Notes under the pieces: model-generated | What the model saw: the letters and a program-made list of their open reading frames with translations, nothing else | Databases searched by the model: none | Told to the model about the DNA's origin: nothing | In this document: positions 11,030 through 21,536 of the stretch, one piece after another | Layout: every line of letters starts with the position of its first letter | How positions within the stretch are numbered: the stretch's first letter is position 1 | Translations under genes and position numbers: made by a program | Source of the DNA: Euborellia annulipes | Taxonomy: Eukaryota > Arthropoda > Insecta > Dermaptera > Anisolabididae | Assembly: GCA_023213315.1 (NCBI GenBank) | Contig: JAKCPI010000907.1 | Span: 1-64,000 of the forward strand | Direction of reading: 5' to 3' | Length of the DNA stretch: 64,000 bases

Positions 11030-11190
11030 GATTGAGGCAGTCAGATATTTAAGCCATTTGGATATCAAATGGCTTAAATAAGAATGCCTGAACCCCCCAA
11101 TATATATATATTCATAATATCGGTTATTGTATAAAGTCTTATATGGCCTAAGTTGCCGAAAAGGCTGTGTATGTGTTTACCGGGGTGAGA
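11030..11190 (+). mobile_element. SINE family 1, 3' part
   Basis: It lacks the tRNA-like head but keeps GGCAGTC, AAGCCATTTGG, AAGAATGCCTG, the AT run, and GTCTTATATGGCCTAAGTTG. Confidence 0.8.
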
Positions 11191-11241
11191 GGGACAAAAT
11201 AAATGAAAATTAATTTATATTTTTTTTCCTTTGTGTTTTAG

Positions 11242-13664
11242 AAGTCGTCTAGTCGCCTTCGAGGATTGAAAGAGCATTCTACGGTGAAAAGAAGGATCTC
11301 ATCTATGTCGACCAAGTCTTCAAGGCAGTCGTCTCTCCAGCTGATTGCAGTGCAGTGTCGCAGCTATATTAATAGTCTGTATGAACATTTTCGTGAGCGT
11401 AGAGTGAAATAGATTTAGGATTTTCAAAATTTATTTTAATTTTCTCAATTCGGCCTAAATATTTTAGGATATTTTGACATAGGTTTATGGATAGGATGTT
11501 ATTAATACATTTATTTCTCCCATTTCAGAGTCCCTGACTTTTAGATTTAAAAAAATTTAAATTATATATTTTTTTTTAATTCACATTTTTTGATTTGAAA
11601 TTTTCTAATTTAAAATTTTTTTTAAATTTATTTGAAATCATTAATTTAACATAATTAATATTATATTATTATATAATAATAATTTTTATTATATAATTTA
11701 TATATATATAATAATAATTAATAATAATTATTATTAAAATAGGATATTCCGGGACCCAAATGCAGATTTGTTTCTCAAGGTAATGAATGGAGAATGTGCA
11801 AAAGGTAAACAAATGTTTGTTGGTATTGTTGGTGGATTATGCAAAGTATTCTCTTCCGTTCATTACCCAACGATGGATATCAACATCATCATATGAGACA
11901 ATTCAAATGTGCATGTATTATTATTTTAGCCATTATTAGATTTTATTAGGACTTAAGTTTTGCGTGGATTATATAAGGGGATCTCTTTTCTGTTTACTAA
12001 CTGCATGTTAATGTTTAAGAATACACGCAATACTTATTAGATTATTTAGAAATAGATAGGTTCTATATAAAGGGCGCTAAACAATTAGAAAATCTCTACG
12101 CTCACGCATTGATATACCATGGTACATTGTATTATATTTATGGGGGGCCTTCTGTGTCGGGGTTCTTTGACGTTCTCTTGGATGTTGTTCAATTGTGAGT
12201 TGATTCCTCAATACTGGCATAGGGTGTTGTTGTTCTTGTTCCCCTTTAGTTAGGTAGGGCTCCCAGTGAGGATTCAATTCGCCTTTGACCAATGCCCAAG
12301 GGGACTAGGAGAATTCCTCTATCGTATGCTTTTCTCTTTCGCGCATTTGAGGGAAAGAGTGTTTTCTCTTTCTCCGAGGCTCTTTGTCCGTCAGTGCTGA
12401 GTTCTGGGCCTTGGTTGTTTCAGGACAGAGTGAGTTAATGTTCAAGATGTTAGGAGTTCGTATAGGATGTTGTTAGCTTTTAGGGTTCTTTTTTTTCAGC
12501 ATGCATCTTGAACAACGACATTCTGTTTCTGAGATGAGCAATCAAGGGGGATCTTCAGTATTGTATCGGCCGGGCTTCCTTCCTAACTCGTGAGTGAATA
12601 TCAGATCAATTACCTCTGCTTCTTTTTAGCTCGCTATTAAATGATATCAGGCAGGTGGGCAGAGATTAATTGATCTGTGAGGTGTGTGTGTGTGTGTGTG
12701 TGTGTCTTTCTTTTCCTTTTATTTCCTTGGGTTTGTGGGGCGTTCTTTCCGTTTCGTTTTTGGTGATTGAAGGCTTACCTGCCTTCCGGGAGTGCTCGCG
12801 TTCGCGTTCGCGTGTGCCTCAAGAAAGAAGAGGATCTCATTTTAGATTTAGATGGCCGCCACGGTCATAGATAGTGTTGGGATTAGGTTAGTTTTTAGGG
12901 AAGCCCTCGTTGAGCCGAAAGAAGCAGTCTACAGAGTAAGTTTTAACTTTTTCTTTAAATTTTATGCATAGGCCTTAATGATTGATATAAACTGATTGTT
13001 TATTTGTTTTTTGTTTTAGATGGTAAGGGTGGCAGTGGGGGCTGAGATCGTCGAGGTTCTTCAGGGCATAACCAACTGGATCCTTTCGTAAGTAATAATA
13101 AATTTATTAATTTAAGCCATTTGGTATCCAAATGGAAAGCCCTCGGTATAGAGGGCAGGCGCGCTACCAACTACACCAAGCCTGAGGGCTTACTAAGTTT
13201 TAAAAACAGCTTAACACTTTAATCAAATACATTTTTTAATGTTTTTTTTTCTTTTTGTTTTAGCAATAAAATGGAAATATTTTTTTGTTCCAAAAGACAT
13301 CCCTGAGAAACTATAAGGTAATTCTCAAGATATTCTCAAAATATACTTAATTTTCGATTTTTTCTAATCACTGCCGTGTACGAGGTCCACAATTCATATT
13401 ATATTAATTTTATTGAAAAATCTTTTTCCTGATTTATTGTGATGGGTTGTTTTTTTTTTTTTTTCACTGTCAGATGTTAGACAGTGCGGGCCGCATCACC
13501 TAGCTAGGCCACTACTCCTAATTAATTTAATTTCTTTTGTTTTTAGGGATCGGTTGGTGTGTGAGGCCAAAGATGAAACGAGAAGATTTGGAATTTGCTT
13601 CAGAAACACCGAAGAATCCATTAACAATTCTATCCTCAAAATCTTCTCAACAATGAAGATCTAA
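11242..13664 (+). CDS. Predicted spliced gene, product unknown (7 exons)
   Basis: Proposed exons are 11242-11392, 11743-11779, 12500-12589, 12630-12654, 12852-12935, 13020-13087 and 13547-13664, stop TAA at 13662. Every proposed intron is GT-AG, the reading phase carries through all six joins, and each exon has a single compatible open frame. Segments include MSTKSSRQSSLQLIAVQC (exon 1), MHLEQRHSVSEMSNQGG (exon 3), FREALVEPKEAVYR (exon 5), VGAEIVEVLQGITNWIL (exon 6) and DETRRFGICFRNTEESI (exon 7). The start is uncertain: exon 1 is open from its acceptor, and its first ATG is at 11305. The stop is followed within 10 bases by AATAAA. The acceptor of exon 2 is weak and exon 4 is only 25 bases. 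I do not recognise the protein or any domain. Chance phase matching is not excluded. Introns contain a SINE 3' fragment and a TG microsatellite. Confidence 0.4.
13107..13192 (-). mobile_element. SINE family 1 fragment in predicted intron
   Basis: The reversed tRNA-like head (CCTCAGGCTTGGTGTAGTTG) lies next to the AAGCCATTTGG body word, so the copy is internally deleted. It lies in the last predicted intron. Confidence 0.75.
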
Positions 13665-13671
13665 AGAAAAT

Positions 13672-13677
13672 AATAAA
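13672..13677 (+). promoter_or_regulatory. Candidate poly(A) signal
   Basis: AATAAA lies 8 bases after the predicted stop codon, where an exceptionally short 3' untranslated region would put it. A further open stretch from ATG at 13678 to an AAAG|TAAG site near 13803 means the transcript might continue instead. Confidence 0.35.
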
Positions 13678-13842
13678 ATGATTGATTACATATGCAGAAT
13701 ATATCTTAACCAAGGGACCTTCTTTGACTCTGCTAATCGAAAATGGATCTTAAATAAGAAGAAAAAAAGTTCACTCCGATCTTATCGTATTATTGAATTC
13801 AAAGTAAGTTGATTGTCAATAAAACTTTATTTTAGTTAGGTG

Positions 13843-14478
13843 AAAAGGTGAAGAAAATCTGCAGCTAGTTGTATTTTATTATTTTAACGATGACGTTTCG
13901 TTCCCGGTTGGTATCATCCTCAGAACAGGTGGGTGTTATGTGTGTGTATATTTGTAAATTTCAATCATACATTATATACAGAACTCAAAAGTAAACAAAT
14001 ACAAATAAATTATGGAATGGAAAAGAAAAGTACAGGTGCAGCAAATTATATTAGTCAAGATATAGGCCTAATTGAAAGTTCAGATTTGTCTTGCGACGTG
14101 ACCATCGTCTCTCTTGACCATTTACTTTCAATTATATCTTAACTAATATTATTTATTTGTATTTGTTTAATTTTGAGTAGCCAATAGCTTGAAGGTTTAC
14201 TTTTTTTGTTATTCTGATCTTCCGAATTCAAACAAATATTATATAATATTCATTAGCGGAAAATTTTATTGAGGTCTGGCGACTGTATTGCACAATTTAA
14301 CAGTTTCGGTTTGACAGTGAATTTTGAGTTCTGTATATAATATATGATTGAAATCTACAAATGTACACACACATAACACCCACCTGTTCTGAAGATGATA
14401 CCAACCGGGAACGAAACGTCATCGTTAAAATAATGAAATACAACTAGCTGCAGATTTTCTTCACCTTTTCACCTATCC
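13843..14478. mobile_element. Foldback element with hammerhead-like motif in both arms
   Basis: Inverted arms of about 150 bp (13845-13990, 14325-14475) share GAAAATCTGCAGCTAGTTGT and ACGTTTCGTTCCCGGTTGG. Read outward each arm has CTGARGA...GGGAACGAAACGTC, the hammerhead core words with a poor stem II. The unrelated central 330 bp encodes nothing. Confidence 0.8.
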
Positions 14479-14799
14479 TGATTGAACTACCAGCTATAAG
14501 CCCTATGTATAAAACCTTAAACTTTTTTATCCTATATTTTAACATCATCCCTCTCCACTATTAACATTTTTCATCTTTCAAAATGACAGGCCTTTATATC
14601 CCGAATTTCTATATAGTTATTCACTATTTTTGGGGAAACAAACAATTTTTATAATCCATTGAAATGTCAATCAGAGGGGAGCAGAGTCATTTCATATAAC
14701 GTTTCGGAATAATTTCTTTACACCTTCATCGTGTGATAGGTTGATAAATTTTAATGAGGCATGGCCATAAGTAGCCTACATATTTTTTTTTTTTACATC

Positions 14800-15017
14800 C
14801 ATTGTACAGTGAGGGACAATATTAAGTCCCACCCATGCGTTTTCTACTTGTGATTATTTCATTGTTTTTAAAAAAATATTATATAATTTTTAATGAAAAC
14901 TTTCATGGTTCAAACCTAGAAAATATCCAATAAAGATTTTTATTTTCTTTTATAAAAACAATGAAATAATCATAAGTAGAAAAATCATGGGTGGGACTTA
15001 ATATTGTCCTTCACTGT
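14800..15017. mobile_element. Tc1-like MITE
   Basis: The ends CAGTGAGGGACAATATTAAG and its inverted partner CTTAATATTGTCCTTCACTG extend into inverted arms of about 60 bp through GTCCCACCCATG and GATTATTTCATTG. This TIR style is typical of Tc1/mariner elements. There is no transposase. Confidence 0.85.
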
Positions 15018-15545
15018 CCCTCTACAATTGCTGCGCAATGTATTTCATTCACCCTCAATAAACCGACCGTCCTCTTTTGTTCATCAAGTAAATATGCTCC
15101 TCAATATGGCTAACGTCCTCGAACCTCTAATAGTTTCCGGGATGCCATTCCACAACCTGACAGACCCGACAACGAATGAAATTAAGTTATTATATGTATT
15201 GTTACATGAAGGTGTTAAATGAGCGAGCGATGCAGCTAGCCTGATTTTATTTCACTATTATAAGGGACGTTTCGGACATGCTCAGGTCCAAGCCTTTGTT
15301 AACAAATTGAACCTCATTATTTTGTTGTTGTTATTTTGTGCATAAAATATTTACGTCAATTTCCAAATTAGTTGGTATATATATGTAAAAATATCAATAA
15401 AAAAATGAGCTTGGCCTTAAAGATGTCAAAACTTGAACCTTGGCTCCTATTGGGTTGATGCATAATTATCCGGTTTTATTTCGGCGCGTTTTTCATCAGT
15501 GAAAAGAAGCGTTTTGTTTATTATTTTTGTATGAAAATAATCTTT

Positions 15546-15656
15546 TCTATTAGTAAAATTATTTAGTATATGTGAGGTTTCTAAACTAAACTAAATAATT
15601 TTACTTATAAATATGTTTCACCTAAAACCTACACCACTTTCCCTCTAAACTATAAT
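15546..15656 (+). mobile_element. Short insertion with 14-bp duplication
   Basis: The mariner left arm is interrupted by about 110 bp flanked by ATAATCTTTTCTAT and ATAATCTTCTCTAT. The mirror-image right arm (17640-17863) lacks it. It contains a hairpin with AGTAAAATTATTTAGT arms. Family unknown. Confidence 0.55.
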
Positions 15657-15760
15657 CTTCTCTATAGTTTCAGAAAAAGGCGTGTCGAAAACCATAGTCA
15701 TATTCGCCCTATTACGCTCTACCACTTCGAGAAAGAATGGAAAGCAGCACAGCATTGCGC

Positions 15761-15965
15761 GATCTCAACGAACTTTTTGGCAAAGGAACACTCAGCCAAA
15801 GTCATTATAGGGAGTGGTTTGCCCGTTTCAAATCAGATGATACCAGCTTGAAGGATAAGCCAGGAAGAGGTCGGCCATCGAATTTCGACGATTAGGTTCT
15901 TCTGGCAGCCGTGGAAGAGGACGAGAGCCTGACAACACGAATGCTGGCTGAAGACTCAATGTCAA
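15761..15965 (+). pseudogene. Mariner transposase, N-terminal fragment
   Basis: The frame from 15761 reads DLNELFGKGTLSQ, HYREWFARFKSDD, KPGRGRPSNFDD, then a TAG stop (15893), then VLLAAVEEDESLTTRMLAED. This matches the helix-turn-helix DNA-binding region of mariner transposases. The upstream part is in another frame (RPITLYHFEKEWKAAQHC). The catalytic DDD domain is absent, replaced by the nested inverted repeat. Confidence 0.85.
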
Positions 15966-16805
15966 TCAATCCACAATTTTTTACCGGGACACCCCCCAAA
16001 AATATGCGAATGGTTGAAAAACAGAGAAATATAAAATTTTAGCCCATTTGGAGGGAATTTAGAGGTCGCTCACGAGGTCCAAAGTTTAAAAAAAATCCAA
16101 TTTTTTCATATTATTTTCTTTGGCCCTAATGCTATTTTTATTAACCCTGATTACAATAATCCTATTTTCATATTATTCTATATCTCTTTACCTTTCCAAA
16201 AAGCATTCATGTATGAAAATCAATTAAATATTAACGAGATTATTATCAAAATAGTTAGCAAAGTCACGTTTCAACCTAATATAAAATTATATTTTTATAT
16301 TGGTCTAAATACTAGGGTGGAGCGAAATTTTTTTTTTCGAATTTAAAAACGAGCGACCCTGGAAAGGCTTAGGATCGGAATTTCAAAAAACCTTAAAATC
16401 CTTGTCGATATATTTATTTAAAGAAACTTTTAGCGAAGAGAGCTAATTAATATCTCATTTCATTTAACAGTTATTAAAGAAAGTAAAAAATTTAATTAAA
16501 TAATACATTTTTTTTAAAAATAGCGATTTTGGGCCCTTAAGGCCCGAGTTTCAAAAAACCCCTAAAAGGCTTTCGAGGTATTCATTTAAGGAAGCTTGTA
16601 CCGACGTAATTAATTTGATATCTTATCTCGTTTAACCGTTATTAAAGAAAGTAAAAAATTTAATTAAAAAATACATTTTTTCAAAATGAAAGATGTTGCG
16701 AATTTTTGCAATACAAATATCTCGCACAACAAAAGATTTTGATCAAATATTTCATAATAATAATGCAGTCCTATTGTTTTATTTCATTAAATAAATAAAG
16801 GAAAA

Positions 16806-16922
16806 AACGATGAGCCCTCGGGCTTGGAGTAGTTGCTAGCGAGCTGGCTCCCAGTCAGTCCGATATGTACTGTATGTGTGTGTGTGTCTGTGAAAAAAGT
16901 GTGAGTGTTTAAAAAAAAAAAA
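16806..16922 (+). mobile_element. SINE family 1 fragment
   Basis: The tRNA-like head (GCCCTCGGGCTTGGAGTAG) is joined to the TG-rich tail and poly-A; the middle is deleted. It sits at the centre of the mariner composite. Confidence 0.75.
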
Positions 16923-17150
16923 AGAAAATATAATCATTTGAAAAAAGTAGATCTGTCAAAAACTTCAAAATATTTTTATATTATGTTGAAACGTGACTTT
17001 GCTAACTATTTTGATAATAATTTCGTCAATATTTAATTGATTTTCACACATGAATGCTTTATGGAAAGGTAAAGAGATATAGAATAATATAAAAATAGGT
17101 TTATTGTAATCAGAGTTAATAAAAATATCATTAGGGGTGTTCAAATAGAA

Positions 17151-17486
17151 AATGAGAAAGAAAAGGAAGGGGAGAAAAGGAAAAAGAAATGAAAAAAAAA
17201 AAAGAGAAAAGAAAGAAGAGAAAGAAGAAAAAAAAAAAAAAAGGAAAAAAAAGGGAAAAAAAAGAAAAGAAGTGAGGGAAAAAAACACGAACAAAAAACA
17301 GAAGAAAAAAAAAAAAAGAACAAAAAAAAAAAAGAAAAAAAGGAAAAAAAGAAGAGGAAAAAGGAAAAAGGAGGGAAAAAGAGGGAAGAAGGAAAAAAAA
17401 AGAAAAAGGTGGAGGGAGGAAAAGGGAGAAAAAAAGAAGGACGAAAAGAGAAAGAAAAATATGAAAAAATTGGATTTTTTTTTGAA
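17151..17486 (+). repeat. 336-bp purine tract
   Basis: Almost pure A/G on the plus strand. It produces a Lys/Glu/Arg-only open frame on this strand and a Phe/Ser/Leu frame on the other, both rejected as genes. It interrupts the right arm of the inner inverted repeat. Confidence 0.9.
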
Positions 17487-17865
17487 GTGAGCGACCTCTA
17501 AATCCCCTTCAAATGGGCTAAAATTTTATATTTCTCTGTCTTTCAACTATTGGTATATTTTTTGGGGGTGTCCCGGTAAAAAATCGAAAAAGTCCAAAAT
17601 AAGGGCCACCCTAATATCCACTGTAAGAAGGCTATGTGGTGTGTGGTGGGACAAAAAGTTCAAATTGCTCGTTGAGATGGCGCAATTACTGTGCTGCTTT
17701 CCATCCTTTCCCGAAGTGGTAGAGCATAATATGACTATGGTTATCGACACGCATTTTTCTGATACAATAGAGAAGATTATTTTCATACAAAAATAATAAA
17801 CGCAAATTTTCACTGATGAAAAACGCGCCAATATAAACGCCGGATAATTATGCATCAACCCAATA

Positions 17866-18171
17866 TTTTTGAACGGAGGTCCAAAGACCTATGATGACCA
17901 ATGTTACATGTAACCTGGAAGTACATGGGAAAAAATAAATAAGAATAGGAGGGGAGACTCGAATGGGAGAGCTAAATAGATGCTGCCTGTTCAGGTGAGA
18001 TCTTGAGTTTGTGGGTTTTGTAAAAAATAAAAGGGGGTTGCTTATTCCAATAGCGGGAAATCATGCGGACCTAGCAATCAAATAAATCTAACTCATTTAA
18101 CTTCTTCATACGATATCGTCACCCTCTTGAATGGAGGCAAGTGGCCAAGGGGGGTCAGAGGGTTTTGGGGA
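17866..18171. other. No gene seen
   Basis: Unremarkable AT-rich spacer after the mariner composite. Confidence 0.45.
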
Positions 18172-18440
18172 GGGGTGGTTTGCAAGTGGCTGAGCTGTGG
18201 ATTTCGGATCTGAAGTCTCAACACGACTCAGGTTCGAATCCAGCATGTCGCATATAATTTAACATTGCCGAAGTCTCCTCTTAGGGTAGGAAAGTGGGAG
18301 AAGATCTCACCCCACAGACACCAAGGGCTCAATTTGGAGTGGCCAAAGTTCCTTAAAAATGAAGATTACTCCGACTGGATAATCCAGGACTGAGAAGGAG
18401 CAATTCCTCATAAAATCCAATCCAAATTAGCATCTTGTCT
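18172..18440 (+). mobile_element. tRNA-derived SINE family 2
   Basis: The head has an A-box-like GTGGCTGAGCTGTGG and a perfect B box GGTTCGAATCC (18232-18242), resembling tRNA-Ser/Leu. The body has GCCGAAGTCTCCTCTTAG and the tail is AATTAAATTAAATTAA-like. A minus copy is at 37441-37580. The head lacks an acceptor stem, so it is not a tRNA gene. Confidence 0.8.
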
Positions 18441-18495
18441 TTGATCACATTTTTAAATTAAATTAAATTAAATACATATAATAACTCCCTGTCAT

Positions 18496-18530
18496 CTGAT
18501 GATGGTCCAATCTAATTTAGACCGAAACGT
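18496..18530 (+). ncRNA. Hammerhead-like core, isolated
   Basis: CTGATGA-T-GGTC...GACC-GAAAC with a perfect 4-bp stem II. No matching stem I or closed stem III is visible, so activity is doubtful. Confidence 0.35.
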
Positions 18531-18973
18531 TTTATTTTCTTAATCAAATACCATTTTAATTTATTTTGCAATTTCCTTTGGATCTGAATATTCCATTGAT
18601 TCATTACAAAAAGATAATTGTCTAGTTGAAATAATAGCGCTACCTATCATTAAGCCCTTCCTATTAAAGAAGAAGATCGTGCTTCTTTTTATTTATAACT
18701 TAATAAGTGTAGATCCTATTAAAAAAATAAAAAATTTTTGAATAAAATTACAATAAAACCCCTGATTTTGTTTCCGAATCCTTTTTCATAATTACCCTAC
18801 GTTGATTGGGGGTGATGTTGAACATTATTAAACATAGTAATTACTGACTGGGCATTAAATCTTTTACTAAGGAATTCCGACTTCATTTCAGGTGGCGGCG
18901 ACGGCGGCGGCGGCGTCGATTGCGTCGTCGTAGGAGAGCCGAGAGAGGAGGGAGTAGAGTAGGGCGCGCTACC

Positions 18974-18981
18974 TATAAAAG
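18974..18981 (+). promoter_or_regulatory. TATA box in a GC-rich promoter
   Basis: TATAAAAG sits in a GC-rich, CpG-rich island (18890-19030) that stands out from the AT-rich surroundings. The expected start, about 30 bases downstream, falls at CGACACTCG (about 19005). This is the clearest RNA polymerase II promoter in the window, though function is inferred from sequence only. Confidence 0.5.
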
Positions 18982-19004
18982 GGCGCCGCGGCGCGCCGCG
19001 CGAC

Positions 19005-19105
19005 ACTCGCACCACCCGACGTCGATACAAACGGACGGTCCTTTCTTTCTTTATATCTCATCTTCTTCATCTTCAGGATATTCAGCTAAAAACATTAAAA
19101 AAAAG
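19005..19105 (+). other. Candidate first (non-coding) exon
   Basis: It runs from the predicted start to a consensus donor AAAAG|GTAAGG (intron from 19106). There is no ATG-initiated frame of useful length, so it would be 5' untranslated. The segment TCATCTTCTTCATCTTCAGG recurs at about 28971-28990. Confidence 0.4.
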
Positions 19106-19384
19106 GTAAGGAGTTCGACAACAATAACTCCTTAATTCCCAAAAAAATTTTTCATTCTTTTTTGCATCCTCTGAAGCACAATGTTCAAATTTTATTTTGC
19201 AATAATTTTTTTTTTTCAACTTCTAGTACCTGTGAGGTACAGTGCCCAAATTGTATAATAATACTATCTTTTTCAGCCTATTAAGAATAAAATTTTATAT
19301 TGTTTGAAAATAACTGGATTGTTCGAGTTTTATTTAAATAGGAATTGATAAAATTTCTTAAGTTGAATGGCTGTTGATATTATA

Positions 19385-19580
19385 TTAGAAGAAAGAGACG
19401 GGAGCCTTCCCGGAAAACAGAAGACGACGTTTCGGGTGCTAGTCGCACTCATCCTCAGGGCAAGCAAAATTCTCAAGGCTGATTAAGGATGGATGCGACT
19501 AGCATTCGCGAAACGTCGGCTTTTTATTTCACCTTGCTGCTATTTCTCAGAAAGGCTCCCGTCCCATTCTTCTAAGTTTA
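19385..19580. mobile_element. Foldback element with hammerhead-like motif
   Basis: Inverted arms share ACGGGAGCC, GTGCTAGTCGCA and CGACGTTTCG words. Read on the minus strand the left arm gives CTGAGGA-T-GAGTGC...GCACCC-GAAACGTC, a stem II with one mismatch. In the right arm only GCGAAACGTCGGC remains. Confidence 0.7.
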
Positions 19581-19599
19581 CTGAAAGTATCTTTCGTTG

Positions 19600-20640
19600 T
19601 TATAAGGTGTAAAATAGCACAAATTTTGTTTTGGTGGAATTTATTGCAACAGCTCGAGTAAGTCGTGGCCGCCATCCACTAGAAGTGAGCCCCTGAGTGT
19701 TAACAATATAATATTTTCTATATATTTTATAATATTATAATTTAAATAGGAAGTTTACTCGAAGTATTTTCGTTGTTATAAGGTGTAAAATAAAACAAAT
19801 TTTGTTTTGATGGAATTTATTGCAACTGATTCTGTACAGAGTTACAGTTTCGGAGATTCAACGCCTCCATCTTCTGGTTACAATAATTCCAAGATCCGTT
19901 CTTTAAATTTTAAATTCCTATAAGGATCAGGAAGATGTATGGCAGCCAGAAGTGATAAAAAAACATTTGATTATGTGAGTTCGGGATCACGTCGATCCCA
20001 TCTTCAGGACGATAAACTGTTATTGTTGCTTAGATAGATGCAATTTTGGTATTCAGTACAAATATAAATACTTATATTTGTAGTTTTTTATTTTTAATAT
20101 TCAAATAGTTTTTTTTTATCACTTGCTGGCTGCCATACATCTTCCTGATCCTTATATATTGCCACTCAGCCATCGAAATTCTTCTATTTTAAATTCCTTA
20201 GATCCATATGTTGAGTTTGGAAATGTCCACAACTATTTGTCCTTATAATATTAATTTTTTAAAAATAAATATTTAACTGTTTTTTATATAAAAAAATTAA
20301 TATTCAAAGGACAAATAGTAGTGGACATTTCCGAACTCAACATACCCAAGACTGACATCTAAGGAATTTAACATTTCTAAGAATCAAAGAACGGATCTTG
20401 GAATTTTTGAAGCGTTGGATCTCCGAAACTGTACAAAATCAGTTGTAATAAATTCCATCACAACAAAATTTATTTTACTTTACACCTTATAACAACGAAA
20501 ATACTTCGAGTAAACTTCCTATTTAAATTATAATATTATAGAAAATATTATATTATTACCACTCAGGGGCTCACTTCTAGTGAGTTCGTGGATGGCGACC
20601 ACGAGTTGCCCGAGCTAAAGCTGGTATTTCTTCCTTTCTT
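19600..20640. mobile_element. Large nested foldback
   Basis: Outer arms (about 19600-19925, 20355-20640) share AAGGTGTAAAATA, AATTTTGTTTTG, TGGAATTTATTGCAAC, AGATCCGTTCTTT and GCTCACTTCTAGTG. A second inverted repeat is nested in the middle (arms 19920-19970, 20106-20155: AAGGATCAGGAAGATGTATG). Hammerhead-like words occur in both: GGAG...CTCC-GAAAC in the outer arm and CTGAAGA-T-GGGATC...GATCCC-GAAC (minus, to 20007) in the inner one. Confidence 0.75.
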
Positions 20641-20778
20641 TTATGTCAGCTTTTTCCCTTTTCCATGTCAAGCGTCAGGCCATGAGACGGACCCGCTTGC
20701 TTTTCTCTCAGTCTCATTTCTTTCTTTATAAATTAATTTTGCCGACCCTACATAAGGATAAGGCCAAGATAGAATAAG
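20585..20778 (+). mobile_element. SINE-like repeat, family 3
   Basis: It shares GTGGATGGCGACCACGAG near its start, GCCGACCC, and a tail ending in AAGAAGAAGAA with the copy at 48872-49063. No A or B box was found with confidence. Confidence 0.6.
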
Positions 20779-20856
20779 AAGAAGAAAATTGTTTAAAACA
20801 GGCAATTAGTAAGAAATAACATGTCTCAAATGTATTTTAAAGAATGTTTTAAAAAC

Positions 20857-20890
20857 TTGATGATGGTCCATCCTCAGACCGAAACTGTTG
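20857..20890 (+). ncRNA. Hammerhead-like core, decayed
   Basis: TTGATGA-T-GGTC...GACC-GAAAC: the first core C is replaced by T and stem III is not visible. Probably inactive. Confidence 0.3.
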
Positions 20891-21120
20891 TTGTATTCAT
20901 CCAAATTTTCCTTTCACCTAATTTTTTCGTTCTTCATTTTGTAGTGAAATATAATATCATCTTCTATAGGTTGTTATTTGTGCTTAGGCAGCCTTTCTGA
21001 GGAGCTTCCGAGTTTTGAGTTTGTATTATCATTTTTGAAGAACGTATTTCGATTTGATACTCGTGAATAAATAATTTTAATAATAAGTCTTTTTTTGACA
21101 TTTTTCTATTTTTTTTTTAG

Positions 21121-21184
21121 TCGAATTCCCAAATGAAATAGCAAATCAATCAAAAGATCTTCTTGCCACATTGGCATTCACCTG
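21121..21184 (+). other. Possible terminal exon
   Basis: A strong acceptor (TCTATTTTTTTTTTAG) precedes a short frame reading EFPNEIANQSKDLLATLAFT and a stop. It could be spliced to the exon at 19005-19105, but nothing else supports this. Confidence 0.2.
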
Positions 21185-21261
21185 AACTTATCATTTTTAT
21201 CAAAAAGAAAAAGGTTTCCTCAGCAAAAATCAAATCCGACATATTTGAATTTAATAAATGA

Positions 21262-21500
21262 AGAGGAATTCAGCCAGATAAAGAGCCTCTATTAATAAAC
21301 TCCTTTTTTGCAAGACATTTCGGCCAACTTTTGTCCCATCTTCAGATGCATGAGTTTTTTTTAAGAAAATAGAGTTAATAAAAATCAATAACACAACTGA
21401 AGATGACACAATAAAGCTAGCCGAAACATCTTGCAACAAAGGAATTTGATTTTTTAATAGAGGCTCCTTAGCTGGTTGCATTCCTCTTCATTCTCGTTAT
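21262..21500. mobile_element. Foldback element
   Basis: The arms share GAGGAATTCAGCC, AGAGCCTCTATT, GCAAGAC/TATTTCGGC and CATCTTCAG words around a centre at about 21385. The CTGAAGATG ... CCGAAA motifs are hammerhead-like but their stem II is not well paired. Confidence 0.7.
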
Positions 21501-21536
21501 TCAATTTCTACATAGCCATTTTCTGCATTAATTATA

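Larger units (their letters stand above)
15450..17863. mobile_element. Mariner-derived inverted composite, 2.4 kb
   Basis: The outer ends are TTGGGTTGATGCATAATTAT and its inverse ATAATTATGCATCAACCCAA, flanked by TA on both sides, the mariner target duplication. The mariner 5' region appears twice in inverted orientation (15450-15965 and 17640-17863), so the right half is not a normal mariner 3' end. Between them is a second inverted repeat (from about 15985, pairing with 16960-17580) marked by ACCGGGACACCCCC and GAGGTCGCTCAC. The right outer part contains GGGCCACCCTAATA, a TIR-like word. Not mobile by itself. Confidence 0.8.

Noticed and set aside
13265..13315. Extra exon CAATAAAATGG... in the predicted gene
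   Set aside because: It has good splice sites and fits the phase but brings a stop after about 13 codons; kept only as a possible alternative ending.
17152..17490. 112-codon Lys/Glu-rich open frame and the Phe-rich frames opposite
   Set aside because: Translation of a simple purine tract; no start context, domain or conservation.
18797..19135. Pro/Arg-rich open frames on both strands of the GC island
   Set aside because: They follow from CGG/CCG-rich promoter DNA and overlap each other and the TATA box.
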